From Cercis canadensis (lineage: Eukaryota > Streptophyta > Magnoliopsida > Fabales > Fabaceae): a stretch of 64,000 nucleotides of DNA. Below are positions 11,045 through 22,047 of this stretch, in pieces. The number at the start of each line of letters is the position of its first letter. The first letter of the stretch is position 1. The DNA is taken from contig QAOA01008077.1 of the NCBI GenBank assembly GCA_003255065.1, forward strand, positions 95,540-159,539, given 5' to 3'. The notes beneath the pieces are model-generated. The model did no database searches. It saw nothing but the letters and a program-made list of their open reading frames with translations, and had not been told where the DNA came from. The position numbers and the translations under genes are program-made.

Positions 11045-12334
11045 TCAAGTGTGATTTCTCTGTAAACAGTTCATCTCATCCTTCATGACCAACTCCCACT
11101 TCACAAAATCTTCAACTTGAATTGCCTCATTATAGCATTCAAGTTCACATCTATCAGTCAACAACAAATAATGGAAAGAAGGAGAGTATTGTTGAACAGG
11201 CTTAGACATTCTGCTTGACCTTCTCAATTGAGACACATGTGTAGTTGTGTTGGAATATTTTCATGATTTCTTGCACCATTTTAGTGACATCACTTTTAGA
11301 TATATCATCCAATTCAACTTGTTCTTGCTGTCCAACAATTTTTCCCACAATGTTATTTACTGCAACATGCCTATTTTTATACACAACATTTTCACTGAAT
11401 ATAACATTCTTGCTTATAATGATTTTTCTATTTTCATCATCCCAGAAACGATAGCCAAAATCATCTAAACCATATCCAATAAAAATATATTTTCTTGATT
11501 TTGCATCATGTTAATCACTATCACCAAAATCAACATGCACATATGAAACACCACCAAAAATTTTAAAATGTGAAAGAGTTACCTCTTTACTCCAAACTTC
11601 TTCAGGCAATTTCATATCCAGAGGAACAAAAGGTCCTCTATTTATCAAGTAGGCTGATGTATTAATTGTGTCTACCCAAAATGTTTTTGGCAATCCAGCC
11701 TGTATCCTCATGCTCCTAGTATGCTCATTCAAAGTTTTGTTCATACACTCAGTAACACCATTTTATTGTGGTGTTTCAGGAATAGTTTTCTCAATCCAAA
11801 TTCCATTCGCTGCACAGAAATCTGTAAATTCTTTGCTGCTATACTCACCATTATTATCAGACCTCAGACATCTTATCTTTTTACCATATTCATTCTCCAC
11901 TTTAAATTTTCACTTTTTAAAAGTATCAAATACATCAGATTTTTTTTTTTAAAATAAATCCATACCTTACGAGTGGAATCATCAATGAAACTAACATAAT
12001 AATGTGAGCCACGAAGAGATGGTACAGGCGAGGGACCCCATACATCTGTATGAACAAGCTCTAGCTTTTCTATCTTAGGCGCCCTTCCAACCTTGGAGAA
12101 ATTGACCTTTCCCTATTTGCCAAAGATACAATCCTCACAAATGCTGACGTCTACAAACTTCAAACCAGACAATTTTCCCTTTGATGCCATTATCTTTTTC
12201 CCTTTCTGACTCATATGCCCAAGTCTACAATGCCAGGTATTTGAATCAATTTCAGAATCAACCACTGCCATTATGTCTTTTATGCTTGAGGTCATATATA
12301 AAGTGCCAGACTTGTTTCCACGTGCGACAATCAT
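11045..12334 (-). pseudogene. Copia pre-integrase domain, integrase and linker (broken)
   Basis: 12334-12113 carries the pre-integrase zinc domain (WHCRLGHMSQKG, then CEDCIFGK: the His/Cys pair pattern of Copia integrases). The core is fragmented. 11744-11511 begins NKTLNEHTRSMRIQAGLP and has the FWVDTINTSAYLINR motif that follows the catalytic Glu. 11384-11045 covers the linker between integrase and RT. Stops and a frame change in the poly-T around 11940-11951 separate the parts. Confidence 0.85.
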
Positions 12335-12352
12335 AGAACCTTTGGTGATTTT

Positions 12353-12649
12353 CTATGAACCGCTAACAAAAGTTGTTGAATGTCCATCATCATCAAGTTG
12401 TCCTATAGAAATTAAATTATTTTCCAATCTAGGAACATGCCTAGAATTTTTTAATTTCCACACAGTCCCATTAGTTGTTGTTATATGAACTTCACCCTTC
12501 CCCATAATATTCAAAGGCTCATTATCAGCAAGATGAACTTTCTTGAAATTACCAGACACATAATTTCTCAAACACTCTCTCTGTGAGGTAGCATGAAAAG
12601 AAGCACCAGAATATAAAATCCAAGATTTTATCGGGCTGTCAACACTCAA
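12353..12649 (-). pseudogene. Copia protease with lost catalytic Asp
   Basis: Begins SPIKSWILYSGASFHATSQ. In Copia proteases this is W-x-x-DSGAS-H-x-T; here Asp is Tyr, so the aspartic protease is inactive. Downstream LADNEPLNIMGKGEVHI and the VPRLENNLISIGQLDDDG motif confirm the family. Confidence 0.88.
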
Positions 12650-12651
12650 AA

Positions 12652-13827
12652 TTAGAGCATCTCTAATTTCTTCAGTTGTTGCATTCGCAAAATCATAATT
12701 CTATTGTAGGTTCTTTTTTTGCTTATAGTCCCTGAGATGTCCCTTCTTACCACAGTTCCAGCAAATTGCATTGTTGGGTCTAGACTGACTTCTCTTTCTG
12801 GACTTATACCTTCCTCTATTGTCACCTCGTTCAGTTGTTCTTCCCTACCTTCGATACTTAAGCTAGACCTAGATAATTCTACCATTGATTTTCTGCGAAT
12901 ATCCTTGCTCAAAATTAAATCCTGAATATCATTGTATTTCATTTTATTTGCTCCAGAAGAACTACTAACTGCAATCACAGTTGCCTCCCAACTATTTGGC
13001 AAAGAGGATAACAATACTAGAGCTTGAATTTCATCCTCAAAATTAACATCAACAACACTCAATTGACTAACAATCATATTGAAGTCGTTGATATGATTAG
13101 GAACAGAAGATCCTTTGCTCATTTTTAAATTAAATAGACGACACATCATATATACCTTATTCGAAGGGGATGGCTTCTCATATGTATTTGACAGTGCTTG
13201 ATGCAACGAGAAAACAATCAAAGAGAAATCTCACACAAAAATGGTACAAACCTCAAAGAACTGAATAATATTATTCAATGCCATTCTAAACGAAAATAAG
13301 AAGCTTAAATATGAAAGCAAACCCTAAACATTAAAACCCAAAACTAAAGAAAATTACAAAATGGTCCCAAAACATTAGTTTTGAAGGATTTTGGGCCCGT
13401 AAATGGCCTCAACTGAGTAAACCCTGGTTGCCACGTCATCGGCCTCTGAACAAGCTTCGAAATGCCAAGTAATGGGCTTGAGCTGAAAGTTATGCCATTT
13501 TCTTCTGGGCCTTATTATGCTCTGCCCGATCCATGAAATCATCTGCTACCCAGTCCACGTCAGCTTTCATCAAATTTGCATTGTATTCTTGTTCTTGATA
13601 GTAAAAGTGACATTCCGAGTCAACGTCAAATGAACGACTCCTAGTGCTTGTCTATCCAATAACTCCCAATCTTCATTCGACATTGAATTTGGCTTTCTCC
13701 CTAAAAGAGGTTGATGCAACTTCTTCCGATACTTATAGTCTTCAATTTGCATCTTCCAAAAACCAAAATCGCTGCCATCAAACTTGTCAATCCTCACTTT
13801 TCCTTCTTCCGCTGCCATCACTCCCAT
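12652..13827 (-). pseudogene. gag: Copia gag, split by a solo LTR
   Basis: The start, 13827-13570, reads MGVMAAEEGKVRIDKFDG and is a normal Copia gag N-terminus with an FWKMQIEDY motif. It breaks at 13563, and gag resumes after the inserted LTR at 13198 with ALSNTYEKPSPSNKVYMM. The remainder includes FNMIVSQLSVVDVNFEDE and SSLPNSWEA. The zinc knuckle region (about 12720-12780) retains KKGHLRDYK-like remnants in another frame. Confidence 0.9.
13199..13562 (-). repeat. Solo LTR related to the CRM-like element, nested in Copia gag
   Basis: 364 bp with the same ends (TGATGCAACGAG ... CCACGTCA) and the same internal blocks as the LTRs at 507-930 and 5449-5870, but shorter and diverged. It interrupts the Copia gag between MKA and LSN codons. 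Only about 3-4 bp of target duplication (GCT/GCTT) remains. The internal region was lost by LTR-LTR recombination. Confidence 0.88.
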
Positions 13828-13862
13828 TCTTTGATCACTTCAACCGAAGCTCTGATAGCAGT

Positions 13863-14153
13863 TGTTAGGTAGGGCAAAAACTTTTTACGCTTGTAGAATT
13901 AATCGAAATAAAATTAAAGAGAAAGAGAGACAAAAAGAACACACATAAATTTTATGTGGTTCAGTGAAAATCCTCTTACATCCATGGTCGCACTGGGTTT
14001 TCACTATGTGATGAGAGTTACACTTTACAAGAGATGGCTAGTAGCCCTTAAAAACTTTAAGACTAGGGCAACATTATTAATAGATGAAAGTACATAAATA
14101 CCCCCAACTAAAAATAATAATAAAATATCAGTAATTAGGCCTCACCACTAACA
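13863..14153 (-). repeat. 5' LTR of the Copia element
   Basis: 291 bp, TGTTAGGTAGGG to CACTAACA on plus. Substitutions relative to the left LTR show an old insertion. Confidence 0.9.
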
Positions 14154-15291
14154 AATTTTAAGTGTGCAGTGATCAACAATCAAGCACTGGAACTTGGTTG
14201 AGTCAACCTACCATAAAAGAATTCAAATTCTTGAAACTTGTAACCACAAGGGAGAATTTTCATTATTATCCTAGAGATTTTTAAAATTATTCTATATGTA
14301 ATGTTGCCCGCGTGTAGATCTTCTATATGCAATTCTTCAAATTATTTTCATTTCAAAGTTAGGAGTTTATTGTCTGATTCAATCATCATTAACCGTTGCG
14401 GCTGACTAACATGAATATATCTGATAATATGTTCTTGACTCCTAAACTTTTTTATAGGGTCTCAAAAATGGTAGTAAGGATAAGTTACTCCAATACTACC
14501 AGGCATGCTTGACTCCTCATTTTCCCATAATGCTTTATGGGCTGGACATTTAATTATATGTTCATAGTATCAAAATAGTAAGTCATTAGGTTGCTGGGTA
14601 ACAAATGTTACATTCATACTTTGTGTGTCACTCATATATGCTCCGCGTATTCTATTTGTAACTTCAATTAAAGGTATAGTTCCTCCCTTGGTTTGCAAGC
14701 TCGTGTCCTTGTATCATTGAAATGTAGAATAATAAATCAACTGACATAATAAATTTGAAGATATTAAACATATTAAATTGTGTTCCATATCATTATCATC
14801 ATCACCATGCAGATAGTTTTGCCACATGACCCTTAAGTTGAAATTGCAGACTAGGGAACATGGAAACTGAAGAGTAAAATACCATTTTCGTTCTTGAATT
14901 TTTTTTTGAATGCTACTTTAGTCATTGATTTATTTTTTATGTCACTTTAGTCCTCAAAAAAATCAATTTGTCTACAAAACCAGTCATCTGTAAGTACTAG
15001 TTAGTGACACTAGATGGAAAAATCCATGTGGCATGTTAAATGATTACGTAGCCGTTAATGTTCTACGTGATCAAGATTACTGAGCAATCTCAAATTTCCA
15101 ATCGAAAATGGAATCCCACTAGAAAAATTGTTTCCAAATAGACTTAGTTGACATTAAGGACCCAAAAATAGTGGAAGGAAGATTACTAGATATAGCTGCT
15201 CTAGCTGAGAAATGAGTGAGAGCAGATAAGTTGCCCAATTCTTGTTATATTTGTCCCTTCAACTCCTTGAGATTGCTTAGGTCCAGACCCT
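14154..15291. other. Non-coding DNA with an ancient duplicate and dispersed repeat
   Basis: 14170-14880 is a diverged second copy of the sequence now split around the CRM-like element (1-506 plus 5876-6380). 14880-15100 has the 'ACTTTAGTCCTC' type dispersed intergenic repeat wording; the phrase 'AGTCCCTAATC' recurs at 56840-56860. No gene seen. Confidence 0.45.
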
Positions 15292-15546
15292 TCAACCTCT
15301 CATCTCCCTCCATCGAAATCCATGATTCTGAAGATTACAAAGCAATTTCGGTATTCGGATTTGGAAAAGCATAAGAGGGGAGATGATATCAAGAAATTCT
15401 CAAAGGCTTTCAAGGATTTGGTCATTGTTTGTCTTGATCATGACTCATCAAAGAGACCCACTGCTGGCATTCAACAAATTTTGTCAAAAAAATACTATAT
15501 GATAAAGAATGGGATTGCATATTTTGATAAGGTCTTCTTAGATTGA
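15292..15546 (+). pseudogene. Fragment of a STE20-type protein kinase C-lobe
   Basis: About 84 open codons ending at TAG. The wording SHLPPSKSMILKITKQF, then KKFSKAFKDLV and DSSKRPTA, matches the end of the kinase domain in plant STE20/SPS1-like kinases (BLUS1 group: LPPLES-LLKITKRF, KKFSKAF, C-D-SKRPTAEKLL). The normal LLKHSFFK motif is altered to IQQILSKKYY, an in-frame stop lies upstream at 15268-15270, and no splice-linked kinase exons are visible on either side. It is a gene relic or captured exon. Family call is from remembered motifs. Confidence 0.65.
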
Positions 15547-15975
15547 TTCTAAGTGATTGTGAAGCTACCCAAGGTGGGTAGTGCTACTCCACTGGGTTCT
15601 AACTCGTTCCACATTCTGAAATTGATGTCTTTGCGAAGATGTCAAAAAATTGAGTCATGTAATGAGGGTCAGATTTCAAAATAGTTGACAAAAGTTGAGT
15701 TTAATTGTGTTAAAGAAAATCACTATTAATTATTGGGTATTTTTAATTCGGAACTTTTTCTATATTGCTTTGTTTATGTATTTTACAATAAACTAACTAT
15801 TCTAACTCATACTAGGTGACTCATTTTTTTTAGATTTTTGTAATGACAACAATTTTAGGATATGAGTCCCACTAGAAACCCCTCAATAAGGGCAATGGAG
15901 TAGCATTAGCCCCCNCCCCCCCCCCCCCCCAACAGACACACACACACACAAAAAAATGAAGAGGAGGTAGCATAG
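15547..15975. other. Non-coding spacer with C-run and CA microsatellite
   Basis: Contains a run of C with an embedded N (about 15911-15930) followed by a CA repeat (15934-15950), a likely sequencing weak spot. No gene. Confidence 0.6.
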
Positions 15976-17134
15976 TGAGAGTTGCAGAGTCTATTCCTAG
16001 AGGAAGGGGGTGAATAGGAATTGTTAAAAATTACTTCCCAAAATCTGATTCAAATCACATATTTGTTTAAGAACTAGTTCTTACAAACTATTTCTTATAA
16101 ACTAGTTCTTCGACAAATACCATATTTGAACACAGCGAAATATCTTAGCAAATCATATAGACCAAAACAGAAAATTATCTAGAGAAACAAAGATGAAGCA
16201 GAAGAAATTCTACAAGAGATTTTATAGTGGTTTGGCTTAACATGCCTACATCCACTTCTCCTATGTCAATGGGGTTCCATTATTTTTCAAGTTTATTTTT
16301 CCAAGCTTCTCCAAGCTTTACAACAAGTTTATTTTTCCAAGCTTCTTCAAGCTTAACAACCATGGTTTGTTTTTCAAGCTAACCATAAACTCTCTCTCTC
16401 TAACTCACTAGAGATCACACTCATGGATTTCTCCCACAAAAATCCAAATACAAAACCCAAGTGTTTTGGTGTAGCCCTAAAGAAGAAACTCTCTTTTACA
16501 GAGTATATGTATTACAATGAAAATTTTGAAGCATGAGGAAATGACTAAGAGGAAGAAGAAGAAGAGCAAAGCTCTCAACAATGGCTTCATTCTCTCTCTA
16601 AAATGTTTTCTTCTTTTTACTTTTCATGCATAACCGAAGCCTTAGAAGTCTCCTTGATTTATTTGCTTTCTTGTGCACATGAAAGACAAAAGGGGAGGCA
16701 AAAGAGGAGCCACCAACCGACTGACACCTTGTCAATCAATCAAGGAAGTTTTGGTCCTTTTTGGCCCACAAAAGTCTTACTTTGTGTAAGAAGGTAGATA
16801 GACTTTTTCTTGAAAAAAGGACTTTGCCAAAGTCACTTCCAAAGGGAACTTTCCATTTTCATAAAGTACAACTCTTAGTTGGATTGTAAAAGGCTAACTA
16901 TGGCTGGAGAGTCCTCAACAAGCTTTGACCACATCAGCAAGGTTCAACACTTATCACAGAGACAAGAATTGGTTCTTAAGAACAAGTTCTTCAAGGCTTC
17001 ATTTCAAATATGTTCTAGATAACAACTTATAAACTCAACATAGATTAGAAGCAACAAGATAAACAACACATATTAGAAATAGCAAGGCATTATTGTTATC
17101 ATCAAAACAAGATGAAAGACTTGTGGGGCTAACA
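15976..17134 (-). repeat. 3' LTR of the SIRE-like element
   Basis: 1159 bp, TGAGAGTTGCAGAG to GGGGCTAACA on plus, similar to 53602-54704 but clearly diverged and about 56 bp longer. It contains repeated AACTAGTTCTT blocks. The left flank (CATAG) does not match the right flank of the other LTR (AGAAG). Confidence 0.85.
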
Positions 17135-17571
17135 ATCTCCCACTTTTTGATGATGACAATAATGTGTTTGAGAAAAGCTCCCCCTTAATATATGCCAACT
17201 AGAACTGAAGAACTAGTTTTCCAAAACTAGATAGCAGAAGGGAGTTTTCGCAATAGACCTGTTCAAAATCAAGAAATTATACCTAAGCAGTTCAAATAGA
17301 CTAGTTCACATAATTTCTCCCCCTTTGGCATTATCAAAAAGATAGGGGTAAGAATATATCATTATAACCAGATCAGAACAGTAGAGGGATTAGAGCCTTA
17401 TATCAACCAAAATAGAGCATTAACATATCAAAGCAGTTCACAATTAGTCAAGCAATGTCAAAAAGAATGATGCATGAGAAACAGTAAAAGCAATAGAATG
17501 AAAAATGTTCTCCTATGCTACAGTTACAACTGAGAGTGTGTCAAAAGATATCCAAAAATAGTTCAAATAAG
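17135..17571 (-). other. Polypurine tract and spacer before the 3' LTR
   Basis: On minus, a CATCATCAAAAAGTGGGAGA tract abuts the LTR, the SIRE type of plus-strand primer. The rest is untranslated spacer with no frame of note. Confidence 0.7.
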
Positions 17572-19897
17572 CTAATCAGAAGAAGAAGAAGGTTGCTGAG
17601 ATGCAAGTAGAGCTATCAATTTTTCTTTTATAACTGCGAAATCTTTTTCAATAGCTACCATCCTAGCATTTGAGTCAAAAACCAAAGTCTGGAAGAAGTT
17701 TAAGCGCCTGCCAATCTGATTAACTAGCTCATCTGGATTAATTGAAGCGATCTACTCTTAATGATCTACCTTTTCAGAAGGTTGAGCTGGAGGAACTGAT
17801 TTTTTGGCTTTCTTGGAGGGTTGAGAGCTGGATGGTGTATCTGCAACATGCCTTTTTGACTTGGCTGAAGGAGAACTAGTTGAGGCTGCAAGTTTCTTAC
17901 CCTTTCCAGATGAAGAATTCAGAGATGGTTCTGAGCAGGCATTGGTTGAAGGAAGAGGTCTTTTTAGGATAAGCTTATCAGGGAATGGTTCAGAATCAAA
18001 TTTGGAAATATCAATCTTAAAGTATTTGCAGAGTTTGATAATGATCATTCCATAAGGTAAGCTGATTTTGGTCCTTGATCCTTTTTAGGATTAGCCTTGG
18101 TAAATTCAAGGGCAACTGATTTTTCAGATGGTATAACAGATAGAGGTCAGGTGTAGAGAGGTCACTGTGACTCCCTATTCGAGGTAAGAGGTGAGAGGTT
18201 ATTATCTTGGCTAAAGTTTTGGTGAAGGAATTAAAACAATGGATAGAGGGAGGTCTGCCCTACCTTCTTTGATCAGGAAAGTCACATATCAATGCCATTG
18301 CATCATCAAATGGTATGAGATCAGATAGCCATATTTTTTGCATAAATCTACACTCCCCTTTAATAGGTAATCTTAAAATGCTTGCTAACAGTCGCACATA
18401 GATCACCATTTCAACTCTAGCAATATAGGATTTCAAGTAAATAATTCCAGAATTTGAGCCTTTCAGAGGCTGCAGATGAGCATAGAATAATCGAATTACC
18501 TTGGGAATTAAGGGTTTATTGATCTTGAGCATGCTGGACCACCCCATAGAGGCAAAAGCTTCTTTAATGGTTTTAGTTGAGGATGATGTAGAATCCCAGT
18601 CAACAATGCATCGAAGAGCGATTGATCTTTTGTCATAGAGCTTGAGGGAGTTTTCCTCAACAGCTGCACTCTCGAAATCATTGAGATTACCTTTAGGAGT
18701 AGTACCATCAGTAGTGCTTTTAGAGGCCTTTTTAGCAGCATGACTCTTAGAGGAAGCACCTTTATCAGAGGATTTCGAAGCTTCCTTCTTCTTGGAAGCT
18801 TTAGCTTGACGAGTGGCTGCTGCTAGCTTAGAGGTAGGAGCTTAAGCCTGAGGAATTGGAACTGTAGGCCTAGGGGTAAATGTTGTTTTCCTGGTCAGCA
18901 TTTTCTTTCTCTTTGGTCTTGCAGTGGGCTCAGGAGATTGAGGAACCAAAGCAAGTTCAGATTCTTTGGCAGGTGATGGCATTCAAGGGGAATCAATTTG
19001 AGGATCAGGAATGGATGAAGTTTCTAATGGCTTGGGGTTAACAGTAGGTGATGAAGGAGAGGATGATCGAGAGGGTTTAGAAGCATGAGAAGGAGAGGGA
19101 ATTGGAGATAGAGGAGGTGTGGCTGAGGGAGAAGCAGAAGGTGGAGCTTCAGGAGAAGCCATGGGAGCAAGAGTTCTGAGATAGCTTCATTTATGGGCAA
19201 AGGTGGGGGAGAAGGCATTTTACCTTTGGACTGAGCAAGGTGGAGGAGAAGGCATTTACGGGTGAAGGTGGATTGGCTTCTCACGAGAGGAATCCGCTAC
19301 AGCCTTTCCNGAGGATTTCGAAGCTTCCTTCTTCTTGGAAGCTTTAGCTTGACGAGTGGCTGCTGCTAGCTTAGAGTTAGGAGCTTAAGCCTGAGGAATT
19401 GGAACTGTAGGCCTAGGGGTAAATGTTGTTTTCCTGGCCAGCATTTTCTTTCTCTTTGGTCTTGCAGTGGGCTCAGGAGATTGAGGAACTGAAGCAGGTT
19501 CAGATTCTTTGGCAGGTGATGGCATTCAAGGGGAATCAATTTGAGGATCAGGAATGGATGAAGTTTCTGATGGCTTGGGGTTAACAGTAGGTGATGAAGG
19601 AGAGGATGATCGAGAGGGTTTAGAAGCATGAGAAGGAGAGGGAATTGGAGATAGAGGAGGTGTGGCTGAGGGAGAAGCAGAAGGTGGAGCTTCAGGAGAA
19701 GCCATGGGAGCAAGAGTTCTGAGATAGCTTCATTTATGGGCAAAGGTGGGGGAGAAGGCATTTTACCTTTGGACTGAGCAAGGTGGAGGAGAAGGCATTT
19801 ACGGGTGAAGGTGGATTGGCTTCTCACGAGAGGAATCCGCTACAGCCTTTCCCTTGAACTGAGCTTTCAATTTTTGACTAGCCCTTCTTCTATCCAT
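17572..19897 (-). pseudogene. SIRE env-like third ORF, duplicated and broken
   Basis: Starts at 19897 with MDRRRASQKLKAQFKGK. A Ser/Pro/Ala-rich disordered region follows (read in the frame giving ASPEAPPSASPSATPPLSPI), then Lys-rich patches and a folded middle part (18547-18260, with FYAHLQPLKGSNSGIIYLKS). The C-terminus is Ser/Lys-rich (SAKSKRHVADTPSSSQPSKK) and then helical, ending in MVAIEKDFAVIKEKLIALL and the stop at 17572. Length and position after pol, a Pro-rich region and a C-terminal helix resemble the env-like ORF of soybean SIRE1. No clear signal peptide or transmembrane segment is visible. In-frame stops lie near 17755-17760 and at other points. The product's role is unknown; 'envelope' is only a positional label. 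Confidence 0.6.
18768..19852. repeat. 542-bp tandem duplication joined by an N
   Basis: 18768-19309 and 19311-19852 are the same length and nearly identical (a handful of substitutions, e.g. GAGGTAGG/GAGTTAGG). The single N at 19310 is the joint. Either a tandem duplication or two alleles stitched by the assembler. Confidence 0.9.
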
Positions 19898-20510
19898 GAC
19901 TTTGGTAATTAACTCCTAAGCTTTATAGACTAGCAAACAATGAAGCACGAACAAGCACTCACTAAGAGAGGAGGAGAATCGTGCAAGAGGAAACCAGAAA
20001 AATAGGGAAAACAGGGGAATTGGAAGGTGAAAAATTAGGTTCACTTTTGAAGGAGGAAGAGAGGAATTTTAGCCGGGAAGCAATAAAATAAAACAGTGCG
20101 CTCTGGCCAAAATGAAGGATTGATCAGAGGACACAAATGAAATGTGCGTTTTGGCCAAAGGCCAGAAAATGCGGGCCGAAGGAATGGAGACCTAGTTTCA
20201 GCAAAAGCAACATCAGCCTAGAAATGACTTCAGTCCGAAAATAAGCAAGAAATACCTTTTAATAGATTAGATCAAAAAATAGAATGGCCCAGGAAAATGC
20301 TGAAATTCTTTCAAATAAGAAATTCAGATATGATCAAGAAATACAATTTGGGCACACATACGGAAATTATCAAATTTTCAAATTCCTTTTTCAAAAAATT
20401 TCAGAAGTAATGAGCATTAACCAGAAACATTTAACAGCCAACTAAAATCGTTTAACAACAATGAAATGCACATGAACAAGCATTATGCAAACATACACAA
20501 AAACAATTTA
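19898..20510. other. Spacer between pol and env-like ORF
   Basis: Non-coding AT-rich stretch between the pol stop at 20511 and the env-like start at 19897 (minus direction). It could carry the splice acceptor or leader for a subgenomic RNA. No motif I can support. Confidence 0.5.
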
Positions 20511-20587
20511 TCAAGATATATTTATCATGTCCAATTCATGCCTTAGGAGACAGAACATTTCTTTTGCTAATGGTTTTGTAAAAATAT
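20511..20587 (-). pseudogene. C-terminal end of SIRE RNase H
   Basis: Reads IFTKPLAKEMFCLLRHEL and stops at 20511. It continues the frame interrupted at 22048 (..EDQLAD), showing that the intervening 1460 bp is an insertion. Confidence 0.85.
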
Positions 20588-20796
20588 TGATATGTGCTTA
20601 TTAGACCTTAAAGTTCCATGTTTTATCAATGGATTCCTACTTGGATTTGAGCAAATTCGCATTAAACATGACACTTAACTCATCTATTTGTGTTCTCAAG
20701 TGTTTCTTGGGTTGATTGAGTAAAAGGAAGAGTCTTAAGGATTTATGGAGCAGAAGAGCAGAAAAATTAGAAGAATTCAAAGGCCAGACAGGGAAC

Positions 20797-21062
20797 ACGG
20801 CCATGACATGGCCGTGTCCATGCCCGTGTCTAGCATCCAGAGAGCCCTCATCCAGTTTCCTGAGGAACACGGCCAGGGTCAGTAAAGAACACGCCCGTGT
20901 TGATGCCATGTCCTCAGTCCATAGACAACCCAGAGGAGGAACACGCCCCCTGTTGTAGAGACACGGCCGTGTTTCGGGCCATGTCCGAGGTCTAGAGAAA
21001 TATTTCAAGCAACACGCCCAGCTATCTTAAGTGAACACGGCCGTGTCTAGGCCGTGTTCGAG
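20797..21062 (+). repeat. Cluster of ACACGGCCGTGT-type palindromes
   Basis: Roughly ten full or half copies of the 12-bp palindrome and variants (ACACGGCCATG, ACACGCCCGTGT, GGCCGTGTTC) separated by 10-30 bp of ordinary sequence, in the LTR U3. GC content is far above the flanks. Confidence 0.9.
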
Positions 21063-21095
21063 CTTCTGCAAGGTGAAATCCTACTTTTAGAGCTG

Positions 21096-21102
21096 TATAT
21101 AT
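21096..21102 (+). promoter_or_regulatory. LTR TATA box
   Basis: TATATAT about 35 bp after the last palindrome, at the position expected for the LTR core promoter. Confidence 0.6.
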
Positions 21103-22047
21103 GGGCATCTAAGACACATAGGGAAAGAGCTCCGTCTTTTGGACATTCAAAGACACGATTCAGAGCCAGATGCGGGAGTCCAACCCTAGAGGTTGGAAGA
21201 AGAGCAAGATGGAATATCAACCCATTGCAAGAACTTCATGAGAATGAGTTTTCATCTGATTCCATCTTGTCTTCTCTATATTATTTTGATTAGATTTTAT
21301 CATAACTTACTTGTAAAGATTTAGATAGGATGAACCCTAGAAATACATTTGTATTCTGATTCTTTTGATTCAATGGGAATACATCTTTAATTCTTGGAAT
21401 TGTCTATGATTCTTATTTGTGTTGAGTTGATGTTGCTAGCCATTGAATTAGCACCAGATTTCATTTTATAGATTGAGAAATTGTAATTTGGATAAGATCA
21501 CTTCTAGACAATGAGATTTGCTTGGGATCACTAGAGATAGGATTCACATAAGTCCTCTGATTTGAGTCAATGTACTAAGGGAATCCATAAAACACAAACT
21601 AATGCTTTCTTAGGGGTTTTGATTAGGAAGAGATTTCAGTCAATCAACCTAGGAATAGATGTCTTATTGCTTGAGAAAGATTAAGGCATAATTTAGGGAT
21701 TCCCATCAGTCTAAGTAAAGTATTGGTGCCCACTGAGTTAAAGATGATAGTGCAATGCTTGCCCTAGGGGGATTCTCATTTAGACCTATCCTTCGATTGA
21801 TAAATCTATCAAATTCTTTGTTATTGTTTTATTATCTTGTTTATATTATTTTAGATTAGTTAGTCATTTATCAACCTGAATTTCTAAGATTAGATAATAG
21901 AAAAAAAGATTATTACTAATAGCTATAGTTCCTCGTGGGATCGACATCCGTACTCAATCAAGCTATTCTACAAAACGATAGGTATACTTGCCTAAAGTGA
22001 TTATAGCTATGTTTCGATTGAATACAAGTTCATAAAAGTAAACATCA

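Larger units (their letters stand above)
9295..14153 (-). mobile_element. Ty1/Copia retrotransposon, full length but decayed
   Basis: 4859 bp on the minus strand. LTRs at 9295-9583 and 13863-14153 begin TGTT and end AACA. Flanks are AATCT (9290-9294) and AATTT (14154-14158), a target duplication with one change. Minus-strand order is gag, protease, integrase, reverse transcriptase, RNase H, the Copia order. A purine-rich tract (minus AAGTGGGAGAT) abuts the left LTR. Next to the right LTR is a degenerate tRNA-iMet primer site (TATCAGAGC core). Its gag is split by a 364-bp solo LTR of another family. Many stops and frame changes; the protease active-site Asp is lost. Confidence 0.92.
20588..22047 (+). 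repeat. Solo LTR of a Gypsy element, plus orientation
   Basis: 1460 bp, TGATATGTGC to AAACATCA, flanked by a perfect AATAT duplication (20583-20587, 22048-22052) inside the SIRE RNase H codons. Layout: U3 with an ACACGGCCGTGT cluster, TATA at 21096, AT-rich R/U5, and the phrase TCCTCGTGGGATCGACAT near 21930 that is characteristic of Athila/Tat LTR ends. No internal region remains. Confidence 0.92.

Noticed and set aside
19024..19827. Leucine-rich frames (two near-identical) in the SIRE 3' region
   Set aside because: Leu/Pro-rich shadow frames of the Ser/Pro-rich env-like ORF; duplication is explained by the 542-bp repeat.
20797..21062. CRISPR-like array
   Set aside because: The repeats are short palindromes at irregular spacing inside a plant LTR; no spacer structure, no cas genes, and the genome is eukaryotic.
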